Shown: piece by piece, positions 1 to 7,783 of the stretch
How the letters are laid out: each line of letters starts with the position of its first letter
Numbering within the stretch: position 1 is the stretch's first letter
NCBI RefSeq assembly: GCF_015667795.1
Contig: NZ_JADPEL010000011.1
Coordinates: 1 to 64,000 of the forward strand
Length of the DNA stretch: 64,000 nt
Source of the DNA: Clostridium sp. D53t1_180928_C8
GTDB lineage: Bacteria; Bacillota; Clostridia; Clostridiales; Clostridiaceae
Direction: 5' to 3'
Made by a program: the position numbers and the translations under genes
The notes under the pieces: model-generated
Told to the model about the DNA's origin: nothing
Seen by the model: only the letters and a program-made list of their open reading frames with translations
The model's database searches: none

Positions 1-19
1 CTAAACTACTATTATCCAT
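1..19 (-). CDS. tnpA: IS200/IS605-family transposase TnpA, N-terminal fragment
   Basis: Only the first six codons (MDNSSL) are inside the window; the gene runs off the left edge. This start resembles the N-terminus of clostridial IS200-type Y1 HUH transposases. The ATG follows a GGAGG ribosome binding site on the minus strand (28-32). The upstream leader has the two structures expected of an IS200 left end: a hairpin hiding the ribosome binding site and a perfect subterminal stem-loop. The assignment rests mainly on this architecture; the rest of the protein is not visible. Confidence 0.7.
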
Positions 20-142
20 ATTGGATACCTCCTTGTATTATAGTTGTGGTCGGCAAACCTACTATAATTTTACAACGGAGGTTTTTTTATTTCTACTCAC
101 CGCTAGAAGCTTTCCGGAACCACAGGTCGAACCTGTGGTATT
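20..142 (-). mobile_element. IS200/IS605 left end with subterminal hairpin
   Basis: Non-coding left end of the element whose transposase starts at 19. A perfect 9-bp stem with a 3-nt CGA loop lies at 119-127/131-139, next to the palindrome TTCCGGAA (112-119). Y1 transposases recognise imperfect or perfect subterminal hairpins like this one. The exact cleavage boundary cannot be fixed without the right end; it is probably just outside 140. Confidence 0.65.
27..82 (-). promoter_or_regulatory. Hairpin sequestering the tnpA ribosome binding site
   Basis: The plus-strand segment 27-43, which holds the complement of the GGAGG site, pairs with 62-82. ACCTCC (27-32) pairs with GGAGGT (77-82), TTGTA (33-37) with TACAA (71-75) and TTATAG (38-43) with CTATAA (62-67), with one bulged base. 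In the mRNA this buries the tnpA Shine-Dalgarno in a long stem. IS200 is known to repress transposase translation with such a 5'-UTR structure, so the same role is inferred here. Confidence 0.7.
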
Positions 143-150
143 CTAAATAC

Positions 151-190
151 AAAAAAAGATGCCTTTATCAAATTGATAAAGACATCCTTG
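151..190 (-). terminator. Rho-independent terminator of the 215-601 gene
   Basis: On the minus strand GATG(T)CTTTATCAA pairs with TTGATAAAGGCATC and is followed by a run of seven T. It sits 25 nt after the stop codon of the zinc-ribbon gene and just outside the IS200 end. Confidence 0.75.
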
Positions 191-214
191 TCTAATTAAC
201 ATTATATCAATATA

Positions 215-601
215 TTATTTAACTTTTTCTCCGCAATATGGACAATATTCAAAACCATTTTCAACTTCTCTGTTACATTTTGCACATCTTTTTATTGAGT
301 AATAACTTCCATAACTATTATTCACTTCATTTAAGTCCCAATATGTAATTTCTATATTTTGTCCTTTTTCTATTGCTTTTCCTTTTTCTTTTGGAATACT
401 ATAAATTGAACCACATTTCTTGCAAATTACATAATAATTTTCATTCCATTTAAATAGTGGAATAAAGAAAAAATGAAAAAAAGTAAAACTTTTTATCAAT
501 GTCAAATCACTAGATATATTACATTTTTTACAATATGAATTTATTAAAATCTTAATTTCCTTTTCTTTGCTATCAACACCAAATATTCCTATAAAAAACA
601 T
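215..601 (-). CDS. Zinc-ribbon domain protein
   Basis: A 128-residue protein with three CxxC-type pairs: one near residue 24 (CKKC), one near residue 60 (CKKC) and a C-terminal zinc ribbon (CAKC ... CPYC, about residues 106-124). A short hydrophobic, Phe-rich patch lies in the middle. The C-terminal module is of the generic zinc-ribbon type found at the ends of many Firmicutes proteins of unknown role. It probably binds one or two structural zinc ions; no enzymatic motif is visible. It is monocistronic, with its own terminator, and lies next to an IS200 end. No specific function can be assigned. Confidence 0.75.
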   Translation of the reverse strand: MFFIGIFGVDSKEKEIKILINSYCKKCNISSDLTLIKSFTFFHFFFIPLFKWNENYYVICKKCGSIYSIPKEKGKAIEKGQNIEITYWDLNEVNNSYGSYYSIKRCAKCNREVENGFEYCPYCGEKVK

Positions 602-783
602 TTATATACCTCTTTTCGTAGAACCTTTATATATTAAAAATTAATTGTTTTATAATTATTATAATTCAATTTTACAACTTATTAAACTATAACTTTATTT
701 ATAAATTCCTTATACTATAATTTGTATTAGATATTTTTTTAATTTATAATAAATAAATAATAACTTTTGAAAGGAGTATATTT

Positions 784-1617
784 ATGCCTAGCTTAATTTT
801 AGAAGGAGGAACCCTTAGACCAATTTTTACAGCTGGAATCCTAGATGCACTATTAGATAATAATATAAGTTTTCCTTATTGTATCGGCGTATCTGCTGGA
901 ATAACTAACGGTGTATCCTATCTTTCAAAACAAAAAGGAAGAAATTTAGAAATACTAATGAAATATAGAAATGATAAAAGATACTTGGGATACGGAAATT
1001 TCTTGAAATGCAAAAGTCTATTTGGACTAGATTTTGTTTTTGAGGAAATACCTAATAAATTAGTGCCTTTTGATATGGATACATATAAAAACTATCCCGG
1101 TAAAGTCCTAGTTGGAGTTACTAATGCTAAAACTGGTAAAACTGAATATTTGGATGGTAAAGAACTTGATGATAAAGCTACACTACTTAGAGCAACATGT
1201 GCTATTCCAATATTTTTTCCTGTTATAAAAATAAATAATAATGAATATTATGATGGTGGTCTTTGTGATCCAATTCCTGTAAAGAAAGCTATTGAGGATG
1301 GTAATAAAAAACATTTAATAATTCTTACCCAACCAACTGGATACAGAAAAGAGTTAAGTAAAAAAAATATATTTGTATCTAAAATGCTAAGTAATAAATA
1401 CCCTAATTTAAAAGATGCATTTTTAACTCGTCATGAAAATTATAATGCTACAGTAAAATTCTGTGAAGAACTTGAAAATCAAGGCAAAGCAATAATATTA
1501 AGACCAGACTATAAACTAGAAAGCTTTGAAAAAGATACTAATAAAATTCAATCTAATTATAAGCATGGCTATGAAATGGCTATAAAACACTTAGATAAAA
1601 TAAAATCACTATTTTAA
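784..1617 (+). CDS. Patatin-like phospholipase family protein
   Basis: A 277-residue protein of the patatin-like lipase family. The oxyanion-hole region is the variant EGGTLRPIF near the N-terminus. The nucleophile elbow is G-V-S-A-G with Ser37, and the partner Asp lies in DGGLCDP near residue 158, giving the Ser-Asp dyad of the family. There is no signal peptide, so it probably acts as a cytosolic lipid acyl hydrolase. The length is typical of the bacterial YjjU-like subgroup. The ATG follows AAGGAG by eight bases. It is one of few plus-strand genes here, convergent with the next gene across a MITE-like element. The substrate is unknown. Confidence 0.88.
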   Translation: MPSLILEGGTLRPIFTAGILDALLDNNISFPYCIGVSAGITNGVSYLSKQKGRNLEILMKYRNDKRYLGYGNFLKCKSLFGLDFVFEEIPNKLVPFDMDTYKNYPGKVLVGVTNAKTGKTEYLDGKELDDKATLLRATCAIPIFFPVIKINNNEYYDGGLCDPIPVKKAIEDGNKKHLIILTQPTGYRKELSKKNIFVSKMLSNKYPNLKDAFLTRHENYNATVKFCEELENQGKAIILRPDYKLESFEKDTNKIQSNYKHGYEMAIKHLDKIKSLF

Positions 1618-1618
1618 T

Positions 1619-1808
1619 AAACTGCAAACTAAATCTTAAGTCTGCAATTTAAGGATAATCCCTCTAAAGTTAGCGACTCCTGATACAAATTTTTATCAGA
1701 AGTCGTTAACTATAAGGCGTAAAGCTAATAAACATAGTGAAGTGAAAATTTTACCGCTTCCTTGAAAAGTAATATTACATTTTTCGTTCTCACTGTAGTT
1801 CGCAGTTT
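1619..1808. mobile_element. MITE-like inverted-repeat element
   Basis: A 190-bp non-coding block is bounded by 13-bp inverted repeats that match at 12 positions (1619-1631, AAACTGCAAACTA; 1796-1808). Inside is a second, 17-bp imperfect inverted repeat (1669-1685 with 1694-1710) around an 8-nt loop. It fills the space between two convergent genes. Size, terminal repeats and lack of coding capacity fit a miniature inverted-repeat element. A large bidirectional terminator is the alternative, but there is no flanking T-run. Confidence 0.45.
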
Positions 1809-1812
1809 GTTT

Positions 1813-2373
1813 CTATATTCCGTATAATCCTGTATTTCCATCTCTAAACATAGGTATGTGTATTGGATAAAATGTAAAAAATATTGTCAATCCTATTATT
1901 AATAAAATTATTAATATTCCAATTATTAATTTTATATTTGTAGATCTACTATTTTTATATAAATTAAGGGCTAAAATTTGTCCTATTATTAATGCAAGAA
2001 ATAAAGAAAATACATCTAATATAAATGATGAAAATCCTAATGCACCTTTATAAGTATAATAAAAATTAGTAATAACAATTGGAATAATTAGTACTGAAAT
2101 AGCTGCACTAAAAATCCACTTTCTAAAATCTATATTTACTTTTTTCCTTAGTATGCAGTAACTAATACTCCACCATAAAACAAGAGGAATAGTAGCTAAT
2201 TTAAAATGTTCTACAACACTTTCATTTACTGGAGTTATTGCCCCTACTATTGCCATTTCACCTGTTAAGTCATATAAGAAATGAATTGGAGTACCTATTA
2301 TAAATAAAATAGGTATAGACAAAATAATATTTTTCTTAATGCTCCTATAATCATCCACTAAGAATTTATTCAA
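1813..2373 (-). CDS. DUF6512-like integral membrane protein
   Basis: A 186-residue protein with about five hydrophobic segments. An N-terminal segment is followed by a loop containing HFLYD and TPVNESVVEHFKL. This Asn-Glu-Ser-x-x-Glu-His pattern is what I associate with DUF6512 membrane proteins, whose function is unknown. The start is TTG at 2373, eight bases after GGGGG; no better ATG exists nearby. It is monocistronic and convergent with the patatin gene. Confidence 0.6.
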   Translation of the reverse strand: MNKFLVDDYRSIKKNIILSIPILFIIGTPIHFLYDLTGEMAIVGAITPVNESVVEHFKLATIPLVLWWSISYCILRKKVNIDFRKWIFSAAISVLIIPIVITNFYYTYKGALGFSSFILDVFSLFLALIIGQILALNLYKNSRSTNIKLIIGILIILLIIGLTIFFTFYPIHIPMFRDGNTGLYGI

Positions 2374-2450
2374 AATATATCCCCCTAAAAATTCATCTAT
2401 ATTATAGTATTTATATATACATATTTTGTTAACTTATAAATAAACTAAAA

Positions 2451-2493
2451 TTCCCTTCAAGAAATATATAGTATCTATATACCTTGAAAGGAA
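2451..2493 (-). terminator. Probable terminator hairpin after the reductase gene
   Basis: An AT-rich stem pairs TTCC(C)TTCAAG (2451-2461) with CTTGAA(A)GGAA (2483-2493), with further A/T pairing inside. It lies 24 nt beyond the stop codon at 2517. The trailing T-run is short, so efficiency may be low. Confidence 0.45.
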
Positions 2494-2516
2494 TTATATA
2501 ATAAATAAAGCTATAC

Positions 2517-4217
2517 TTATTTAAAATTATATTTAGTCATAATACTTTCTCTATCCTTTATTTTATCATTATACGCTTCATAAAATGATAACCCTAAAAA
2601 GCTTGCTGTTATATTTATTACATTATCATAACCTAAATTTTGAAGTGCTAATGCTGCATTATAACTTCTTTGTCCTGTTCTACAGTGTAAATAAACTGTT
2701 TTATCCCTTGGAATTTCACTCACTCTTTCTCTTAGTTCACTTAAAGGAATATTTATTGCTCCTTTAATATGCCCATTTTCAAATTCCATTCTTTCTCTAA
2801 CATCAACTATATATGATCCATTTTCAACTAACTCTCTTACTTTATCAACATTAACTTGCTTAAATACTCCACTTAAAATGTTTGAAGCAACATAACCTGC
2901 ATAATTAACAACATCTTTTGCAGTGCCAAATGGAGGTGCATAACATAATTCTAAATCCTTTAAATCTTCTACTGTTGCACCAAATTTAATAGCTGTTGCT
3001 ATTACATCTATTCTCTTAACTGCATCACCTCTTCCTATGGCTTGAGCTCCTAAAACCTTACCTGTTGGAACTTCAAATAAAAGCTTAAAATGTAATGGTG
3101 ATGAGTTTGGCATTATTCCTACCTTGTCATTAGTTGATATTCTAACTATATCATACTTAATATTCATTCCTAAGACTTTTATTAGTGATTCATTTAATCC
3201 AGTTGATGCTGCATTATAATCAAACACTTTAATGGCTGATGAACCTATATACCCATTATTTACTGTAATTTTTCCATTAATATTATCTGCTACACTTCTA
3301 GCAGCTTTTTGGGCTGGACCTGCTAATGATAATTTAATATTCCTATGAGTTAATGCATTATAAACTTCTATTGCATCTCCAACGGCATAAATATCTTCAT
3401 CACTAGTCTTATAATTACTATCTACTTTTATAGCTCCAGTTTCACCTATTTCAAGACCAGCATTCTTAGCTAGCTCTATTTCTGGTATTATTCCAATTGC
3501 CATAACCACAGCATTTGCTTTTATCTCCTTTCCAGACTCTAATACTATTGTATCCTTTTCAAAACTAACAACTTTATCATCAACAACTAAATTCACTCCA
3601 TGATCAACCATTTCTTTATGGAGTATTTGAACCATATCATAATCAAAAGTCTTTAATATTTGTGGCATTGCTTCTATTAATGAAGTACTATATCCACCTT
3701 CTATTAAGTTTTCAGCTGCCTCTACACCTATATATCCTCCACCAATAACCGCAATATTTTTTCCTTCAATCTCTTGTATAAATGTATTTAATTTATCTAT
3801 ATCTACAACATTTCTTATAGTAAATATTTTAACATTTTCAATACCTTTAATATTAGGAACTATAGGTCTTGCCCCTGGTGAAAGGATAAGTTTATCATAT
3901 TTTTCTCTATAAATTTCACCTGTTAAAACATTTTTTACTTCAACTTCTTTATTATTTCTGTCTATAGATAAAACTTCACTACTAACTCTTGCTTCTATAT
4001 TGTATTGAGCCTTAAATTTTTCAGGACTCATTAAAACCAACCTATTTGCGCTTTGAATTGTACCACTTAAATGATACGGAAGAGCACAGTTTGAAAATGA
4101 TACATGTGGACCTTTTTCAAACATTATAATTTCGTCTTCTTCACTATTTCTTCTTAATCTTGCAGCTGCGGAAGCGCCTCCTGCAACTCCACCAACAATT
4201 AAAATTCTTTTTTTCAT
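2517..4217 (-). CDS. cdr: CoA-disulfide reductase / rhodanese fusion flavoprotein
   Basis: A 566-residue protein in three parts. Residues 1-320 are an FAD/NAD(P)H disulfide oxidoreductase: an N-terminal GGVAGGASAAA dinucleotide motif, then a single redox Cys44 in SFSNCALPY, and a second Rossmann motif IGGGYIGVE. Residues about 330-450 are the dimerisation domain. A C-terminal rhodanese domain (about 460-550) has active-site Cys512 in HCRTGQRS. Single-Cys enzymes of this architecture (CoADR-Rhd) reduce CoA disulfide, CoA persulfide or polysulfide with NAD(P)H. It lies 44 nt after the free rhodanese gene and downstream of a Crp/Fnr regulator, so a role in sulfane-sulfur handling or redox defence is inferred. 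The start has a GGAGATGAG-type site. Confidence 0.88.
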   Translation of the reverse strand: MKKRILIVGGVAGGASAAARLRRNSEEDEIIMFEKGPHVSFSNCALPYHLSGTIQSANRLVLMSPEKFKAQYNIEARVSSEVLSIDRNNKEVEVKNVLTGEIYREKYDKLILSPGARPIVPNIKGIENVKIFTIRNVVDIDKLNTFIQEIEGKNIAVIGGGYIGVEAAENLIEGGYSTSLIEAMPQILKTFDYDMVQILHKEMVDHGVNLVVDDKVVSFEKDTIVLESGKEIKANAVVMAIGIIPEIELAKNAGLEIGETGAIKVDSNYKTSDEDIYAVGDAIEVYNALTHRNIKLSLAGPAQKAARSVADNINGKITVNNGYIGSSAIKVFDYNAASTGLNESLIKVLGMNIKYDIVRISTNDKVGIMPNSSPLHFKLLFEVPTGKVLGAQAIGRGDAVKRIDVIATAIKFGATVEDLKDLELCYAPPFGTAKDVVNYAGYVASNILSGVFKQVNVDKVRELVENGSYIVDVRERMEFENGHIKGAINIPLSELRERVSEIPRDKTVYLHCRTGQRSYNAALALQNLGYDNVINITASFLGLSFYEAYNDKIKDRESIMTKYNFK

Positions 4218-4261
4218 AATTATCTCATCTCCACAAGTTTAAAATATTAAATTTGGTAATT

Positions 4262-4585
4262 TTACCAAGATCTATGTTTTCCTAAATATGCTCCTACTCC
4301 ACCTACAACATTTGTAACATCAAATCCATTTTTGCTTAACTCACTACAAACTCTTGAACTTCTTCCTCCTGATTGACAAATTATATAATACTCTTTACCC
4401 TTTTTTAAATACTTATCGGGATTACTTAAAAGTGTTTGCATTGATATATTTTTAGAAGTCTTTATTGTCCCTCTACTATATTCATAAGGCTCTCTTATAT
4501 CTATAAGTTCTACTTTTCCTATTAAATTATCAATATCATTTACATTAACTGATTTTCCATTATTTCTATTAAAAAAACTAAACAT
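4262..4585 (-). CDS. Single-domain rhodanese-like sulfurtransferase
   Basis: A 107-residue single rhodanese domain. The DIREPYEYSRGTI segment near residues 29-41 is the usual pre-active-site motif, and Cys70 in YIICQSGGRSS is the persulfide-carrying residue with a typical CxxGxR loop. It probably shuttles sulfane sulfur as a persulfide. It is the first gene of a two-gene unit with the reductase-rhodanese fusion. The ATG follows GGAGG by six bases. The 165 nt upstream toward the Crp/Fnr gene is AT-rich with no obvious terminator. Confidence 0.88.
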   Translation of the reverse strand: MFSFFNRNNGKSVNVNDIDNLIGKVELIDIREPYEYSRGTIKTSKNISMQTLLSNPDKYLKKGKEYYIICQSGGRSSRVCSELSKNGFDVTNVVGGVGAYLGKHRSW

Positions 4586-4749
4586 AATATTCCTCCATTT
4601 TTATTAACTATAAAATTTAAGTTAATCAAAATTTAGTATTTTTACTTAATAAAATTTTATCTTTAATTTGATTGATTAGTATATATTAAGCTTTTAACTA
4701 ACTTACACTTTTATCTTATTCTTAAAATTCAATTTAGTTTGTAACTATA

Positions 4750-5415
4750 TCACTTTAATATTTCATTTAAATTTTTTTCTATCTGTATTTTTCCTCTACT
4801 TAATTTCAAATATCCCTTTTTCTCTAATTCCTTTAATTTTCTACTAACTACTTCTCTTGCTGAATCAAGCTCAAATGCTAACTCATTATGAGTTATATAA
4901 ATGTTCTTACTTTTTTTATCAATAAGTAACTTTACTAATCTATTTGTTAATGATTCATGCCTTACTTCTTCTTTAATATTTATAATAATCTTAAGCTTCT
5001 CATATAAATCTTTATAAATATATTGTAAAAATAATGTATCTTGTAATAAATATTTATTAACTACATCAAAGGGTATAACACATATTTTAGAGTCTTGTAT
5101 TGCCTTTCCTATAATATTTAATGATTTACAATTCATAAAACAACTTAATGCTTCATGACATAATTGTCCTCGCTCTATATTATAAAGATTAGTTTCTTCG
5201 CCTCTTTCATTTAATTTATTTATTTTTATACTTCCGCTTATAACAAATAAAAAACCTATACATTCTCCCTCATTTGTAGATAAATACTCATCTGCAAAAA
5301 GATCTTTAAATATAGCCTTTTCTCCTAATATCCCTTTATTTTCTTCATCAATTTGAGCAAGTACTGGATAAGCCTCATAAAGTTTATTTATATAATCATT
5401 TTTTTTATTAATCAA
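4750..5415 (-). CDS. Crp/Fnr-family transcriptional regulator
   Basis: A 221-residue protein with an N-terminal cyclic-nucleotide-type beta-roll (about 20-130), a long dimer helix (about 130-160) and a C-terminal winged helix-turn-helix; ITHNELAFELDSAREVVSRK is the recognition region. The sensor domain holds a CHEALSC motif and nearby Cys residues instead of the Fnr N-terminal cluster, as in Crp-like regulators near rhodanese genes. Thiol, persulfide or redox sensing is inferred, not shown. The start is TTG at 5415, five bases after GGAGGGG. A perfect TGTGA-n5-TCACA palindrome about 90 nt upstream suggests autoregulation. Confidence 0.85.
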   Translation of the reverse strand: MINKKNDYINKLYEAYPVLAQIDEENKGILGEKAIFKDLFADEYLSTNEGECIGFLFVISGSIKINKLNERGEETNLYNIERGQLCHEALSCFMNCKSLNIIGKAIQDSKICVIPFDVVNKYLLQDTLFLQYIYKDLYEKLKIIINIKEEVRHESLTNRLVKLLIDKKSKNIYITHNELAFELDSAREVVSRKLKELEKKGYLKLSRGKIQIEKNLNEILK

Positions 5416-5502
5416 ATTAACCCCTCCTATTAATTTATTATTTAAATAATTCTATGTTTTTCATATTATATATATCTTATTTATAATTTTACATTTTTAA
5501 TA

Positions 5503-5535
5503 TATAATATATGTGACTAAGTCACATATATTATA
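5503..5535. promoter_or_regulatory. 33-bp perfect palindrome with Crp-type core
   Basis: The 15-bp arms at 5503-5517 and 5521-5535 are exact inverted copies around TAA. The core TGTGAC-TAA-GTCACA resembles the Crp/Fnr half-sites TGTGA/TCACA, with five rather than six bases between them. It lies about 90 bp before the start of the Crp/Fnr gene and is most simply read as that regulator's own operator. Confidence 0.6.
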
Positions 5536-5605
5536 AATCACTCTTTTTTAGTATTACACTTATATATAAATTCTTTAATAATTTAATTGTAAAAATTATT
5601 ATTTT

Positions 5606-5652
5606 CAAAAAAAAAGATATAACTTGAGTTTATATAACTCAGTTATACCTTT
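5606..5652 (-). terminator. Terminator after agrC
   Basis: On the minus strand a stem of about 14 bp (5616-5630 with 5636-5650, minor mismatches) is followed by nine T residues (complement of 5607-5615). It begins 18 nt after the stop of the sensor kinase and closes the agr operon. Confidence 0.75.
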
Positions 5653-5669
5653 TTCAATAGATATTTAAT

Positions 5670-6932
5670 TTAAAATAACTTTTTAGATGGTAGCTTTATT
5701 ATAAATGAAGTAGCATCTTCACCACTAAACACAGATACATCCCCTTTATAATGATCTATAATTTCCTTAACTATAGCTAATCCAAAGCCATGATCTTTAT
5801 CTCTATTTTCTTTTGTAGAAAAACCTGGCTCAAATATTCTATTTATAATATTTTCTTCTATTTTAGGTCCAGTATTTTTTATGTCAATTATAAAATTATT
5901 AAATCCATAATAAGTTTTAATGGTAATTACACCTCTACCATTCATGGCTGTAATAGAATTTCTTAATATATTAGAAACTACTCTTTGTAATTCCATTTCT
6001 GACATATATATTTCATTTAAATCTGCTTGTTCATCAACTATTATATTTATCCCTCTATGGTCAATACTATTTACAATCATAGATATTATTGAATCATTAG
6101 ATACTATTTTAACTTCAGAAGTAATATTATTATGTCCATTTATTATATCTTTTAATAATTCACCTAATCTATCATATTTACCCATAAGATGCATTCCATA
6201 TAAATAAGAAATCTGAGCTCCATAATCATGTTTTACTTTTTTTAGTTCATTAACTTTTTCTTCTAATGCATTATTTAATCGTAAAATCTCTTTTGACTTT
6301 TTTTCTATATGTGCAAAATAGATTGTAATTGCAATCATAAATATAGCTAGTAAAATAAATATTATTTCCTTAAATAATGGATCCTCAAATTCATTTATCA
6401 TTAAATTAAAGAAATTAATAAAATCAATAATTATTGTTACTATTATTAATGATATTGCAGATAAATTTTTTGATCTAATAAATCTATAAGCTTTATAAAT
6501 TATTTCTCTTTTTAAAAGTACAATATAGGTCATTATATATTGTGGTACATACATAGATAATACAATACCAAATTCTATGTATTCATTTCTAATATTAGGT
6601 CTTATGTATCCATGAAATATATTGCCACAAATTATTACATTTATATTTATTAGCAAATATATTATACTAAATGCAATAGTAGCTCCCAATGAATCTTTTT
6701 TGAAAGCAATAGCTCCTAACATTAATAACATACCATGAATAACAATAGCTCCTAAATTTGAATTTCCCATTATTGCTGTTGAAATTAGAACAGTTATAAC
6801 CATTATAGCTATACAAAGTGCCTGTTGTGACTTACTCTTCTTATATTTATCATCTATACAATAATTTATAGTACAAATAATCATTATACACTGTAATACT
6901 GTGTTTGTTAAATCTGCTATCTTTATTATCAT
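5670..6932 (-). CDS. agrC: AgrC-like sensor histidine kinase
   Basis: A 420-residue kinase: about six transmembrane segments (residues 5-205), a helical linker, a dimerisation box with His235 in KKVKHDYG, and a C-terminal HATPase_c domain with NILRNSITAM (N box) and DHGFGLAIVK (G box). This is the HPK10/AgrC type (GHKL ATPase), which detects cyclic autoinducer peptides. The gene starts 15 nt after the agrD stop codon, in one operon with agrB and agrD, so the cognate ligand is presumably the AgrD product. No AgrA/LytTR response regulator lies next to it or elsewhere in the window; the partner must be encoded elsewhere. Confidence 0.87.
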   Translation of the reverse strand: MIIKIADLTNTVLQCIMIICTINYCIDDKYKKSKSQQALCIAIMVITVLISTAIMGNSNLGAIVIHGMLLMLGAIAFKKDSLGATIAFSIIYLLININVIICGNIFHGYIRPNIRNEYIEFGIVLSMYVPQYIMTYIVLLKREIIYKAYRFIRSKNLSAISLIIVTIIIDFINFFNLMINEFEDPLFKEIIFILLAIFMIAITIYFAHIEKKSKEILRLNNALEEKVNELKKVKHDYGAQISYLYGMHLMGKYDRLGELLKDIINGHNNITSEVKIVSNDSIISMIVNSIDHRGINIIVDEQADLNEIYMSEMELQRVVSNILRNSITAMNGRGVITIKTYYGFNNFIIDIKNTGPKIEENIINRIFEPGFSTKENRDKDHGFGLAIVKEIIDHYKGDVSVFSGEDATSFIIKLPSKKLF

Positions 6933-6947
6933 TTGTACATCTCTACT

Positions 6948-7076
6948 TTATCTTAATTTTTTAATTGATTCTGGCATTTCTTCAACACCGATTGTAGCAA
7001 TAGATGCATTTCCTGCATTTATCATAATAGCAGATAACATTAGTATAAAAGAACCTATGCATTTTTTAATCTTCAT
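6948..7076 (-). CDS. agrD: AgrD-like autoinducer peptide precursor (Ser-type core)
   Basis: A 42-residue peptide, too short for routine calling. Start ATG at 7076, inside the 3' end of agrB (11-nt overlap). The N-terminus is a basic amphipathic leader (MKIKKCIGSFILMLSAIMI); the C-terminus is acidic with a conserved Pro (VEEMPESIKKLR). In staphylococcal AgrD the ring Cys lies exactly ten residues before this Pro. The residue at that position here is Ser, in NASIATIGVEEMP. The predicted ring is therefore SIATI, closed as a lactone rather than a thiolactone, as reported for Staphylococcus intermedius. The only Cys is in the leader. Ring borders are inferred. Confidence 0.8.
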   Translation of the reverse strand: MKIKKCIGSFILMLSAIMINAGNASIATIGVEEMPESIKKLR

Positions 7077-7647
7077 TTTTTATACCCCCTATTTTCTTAT
7101 ATTTATTAAACAAAAGCATTACTTGAACAACGCATGTCCATACTATTGTTTGGGAAAACCATTTCAGATTGAACATAATAATTGATATAACTAAAAATAC
7201 TAAAGTATTTACAATGCCAATATACCTATTTCTTTTTATTAATTTTTTCTTTGTTAATGGCATCTTTTCATTTATTATAGGAATCTGATTATATATGCAA
7301 AAAATACTTATTAAATTTAGTATAATGCAGGTTACAATATCTAAATTACTATTTTTAGATATTAAAATTATACTTGATACAATTATTAATGTTCCCACAA
7401 AACACTTAATTTGAGTATCTTCATGATATCCTCCAGTAAAAGGCTTTGTACTCATCATAAAAATAATAATTACAAAACATTCCTTAAAAAAACCAAGCAA
7501 AAAAAATATTAATAAAACTAATACTAATTTAATAAACTCATATGTTGTTACTTTCATAAAGTATTTCATTTGCTCTACTTGTATTTCATTATAATTATTA
7601 TGTTTCTGTAAATCTCTTATAAACCAATTTATAATTTTATCTATCAT
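7066..7647 (-). CDS. agrB: AgrB peptide-processing membrane protease
   Basis: A 193-residue integral membrane protein of the accessory gene regulator B family. The catalytic pair is visible as His75 and Cys82 in GGYHEDTQIKC, the same seven-residue spacing as His77/Cys84 of Staphylococcus aureus AgrB. It should cleave the AgrD C-terminus and help cyclise the peptide. Four to six hydrophobic segments cover the rest. The stop overlaps the agrD start, implying translational coupling. It is the first gene of agrB-agrD-agrC, with a plausible promoter about 40 nt upstream of the ATG. Confidence 0.93.
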   Translation of the reverse strand: MIDKIINWFIRDLQKHNNYNEIQVEQMKYFMKVTTYEFIKLVLVLLIFFLLGFFKECFVIIIFMMSTKPFTGGYHEDTQIKCFVGTLIIVSSIILISKNSNLDIVTCIILNLISIFCIYNQIPIINEKMPLTKKKLIKRNRYIGIVNTLVFLVISIIMFNLKWFSQTIVWTCVVQVMLLFNKYKKIGGIKNED

Positions 7648-7686
7648 ATTCTACCTTCAAACTATAAATTTTGTCACTTCATACTA

Positions 7687-7716
7687 ATTATATCATAATT
7701 CTTATATTTTGTTTAA
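7687..7716 (-). promoter_or_regulatory. Candidate promoter of the agr operon
   Basis: Minus-strand TATAAT (complement of 7687-7692) lies 18 bp after TTAAAC (complement of 7711-7716), about 40 nt upstream of the agrB start. The -10 is perfect; the -35 is weak, which may mean activator dependence. AT-rich surroundings make a chance match possible. Confidence 0.45.
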
Positions 7717-7724
7717 CTATTTTA

Positions 7725-7760
7725 TAAAAAATAGTGCTATATATGATAAATAACACTATC
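7725..7760 (-). terminator. Terminator of the 7784-8029 gene
   Basis: GATAGTGTTAT pairs with ATAGCACTATT on the minus strand, followed by TTTTT. It lies 24 nt after the stop codon and separates this small gene from the agr promoter. Confidence 0.65.
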
Positions 7761-7783
7761 TTTTATTATTATTAAGTTTTTTT

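Noticed and set aside
6901-7185. Plus-strand open frame across the agrD region
   Set aside because: The minus strand here carries agrD with correct family spacing and operon overlap; the plus frame is its shadow.
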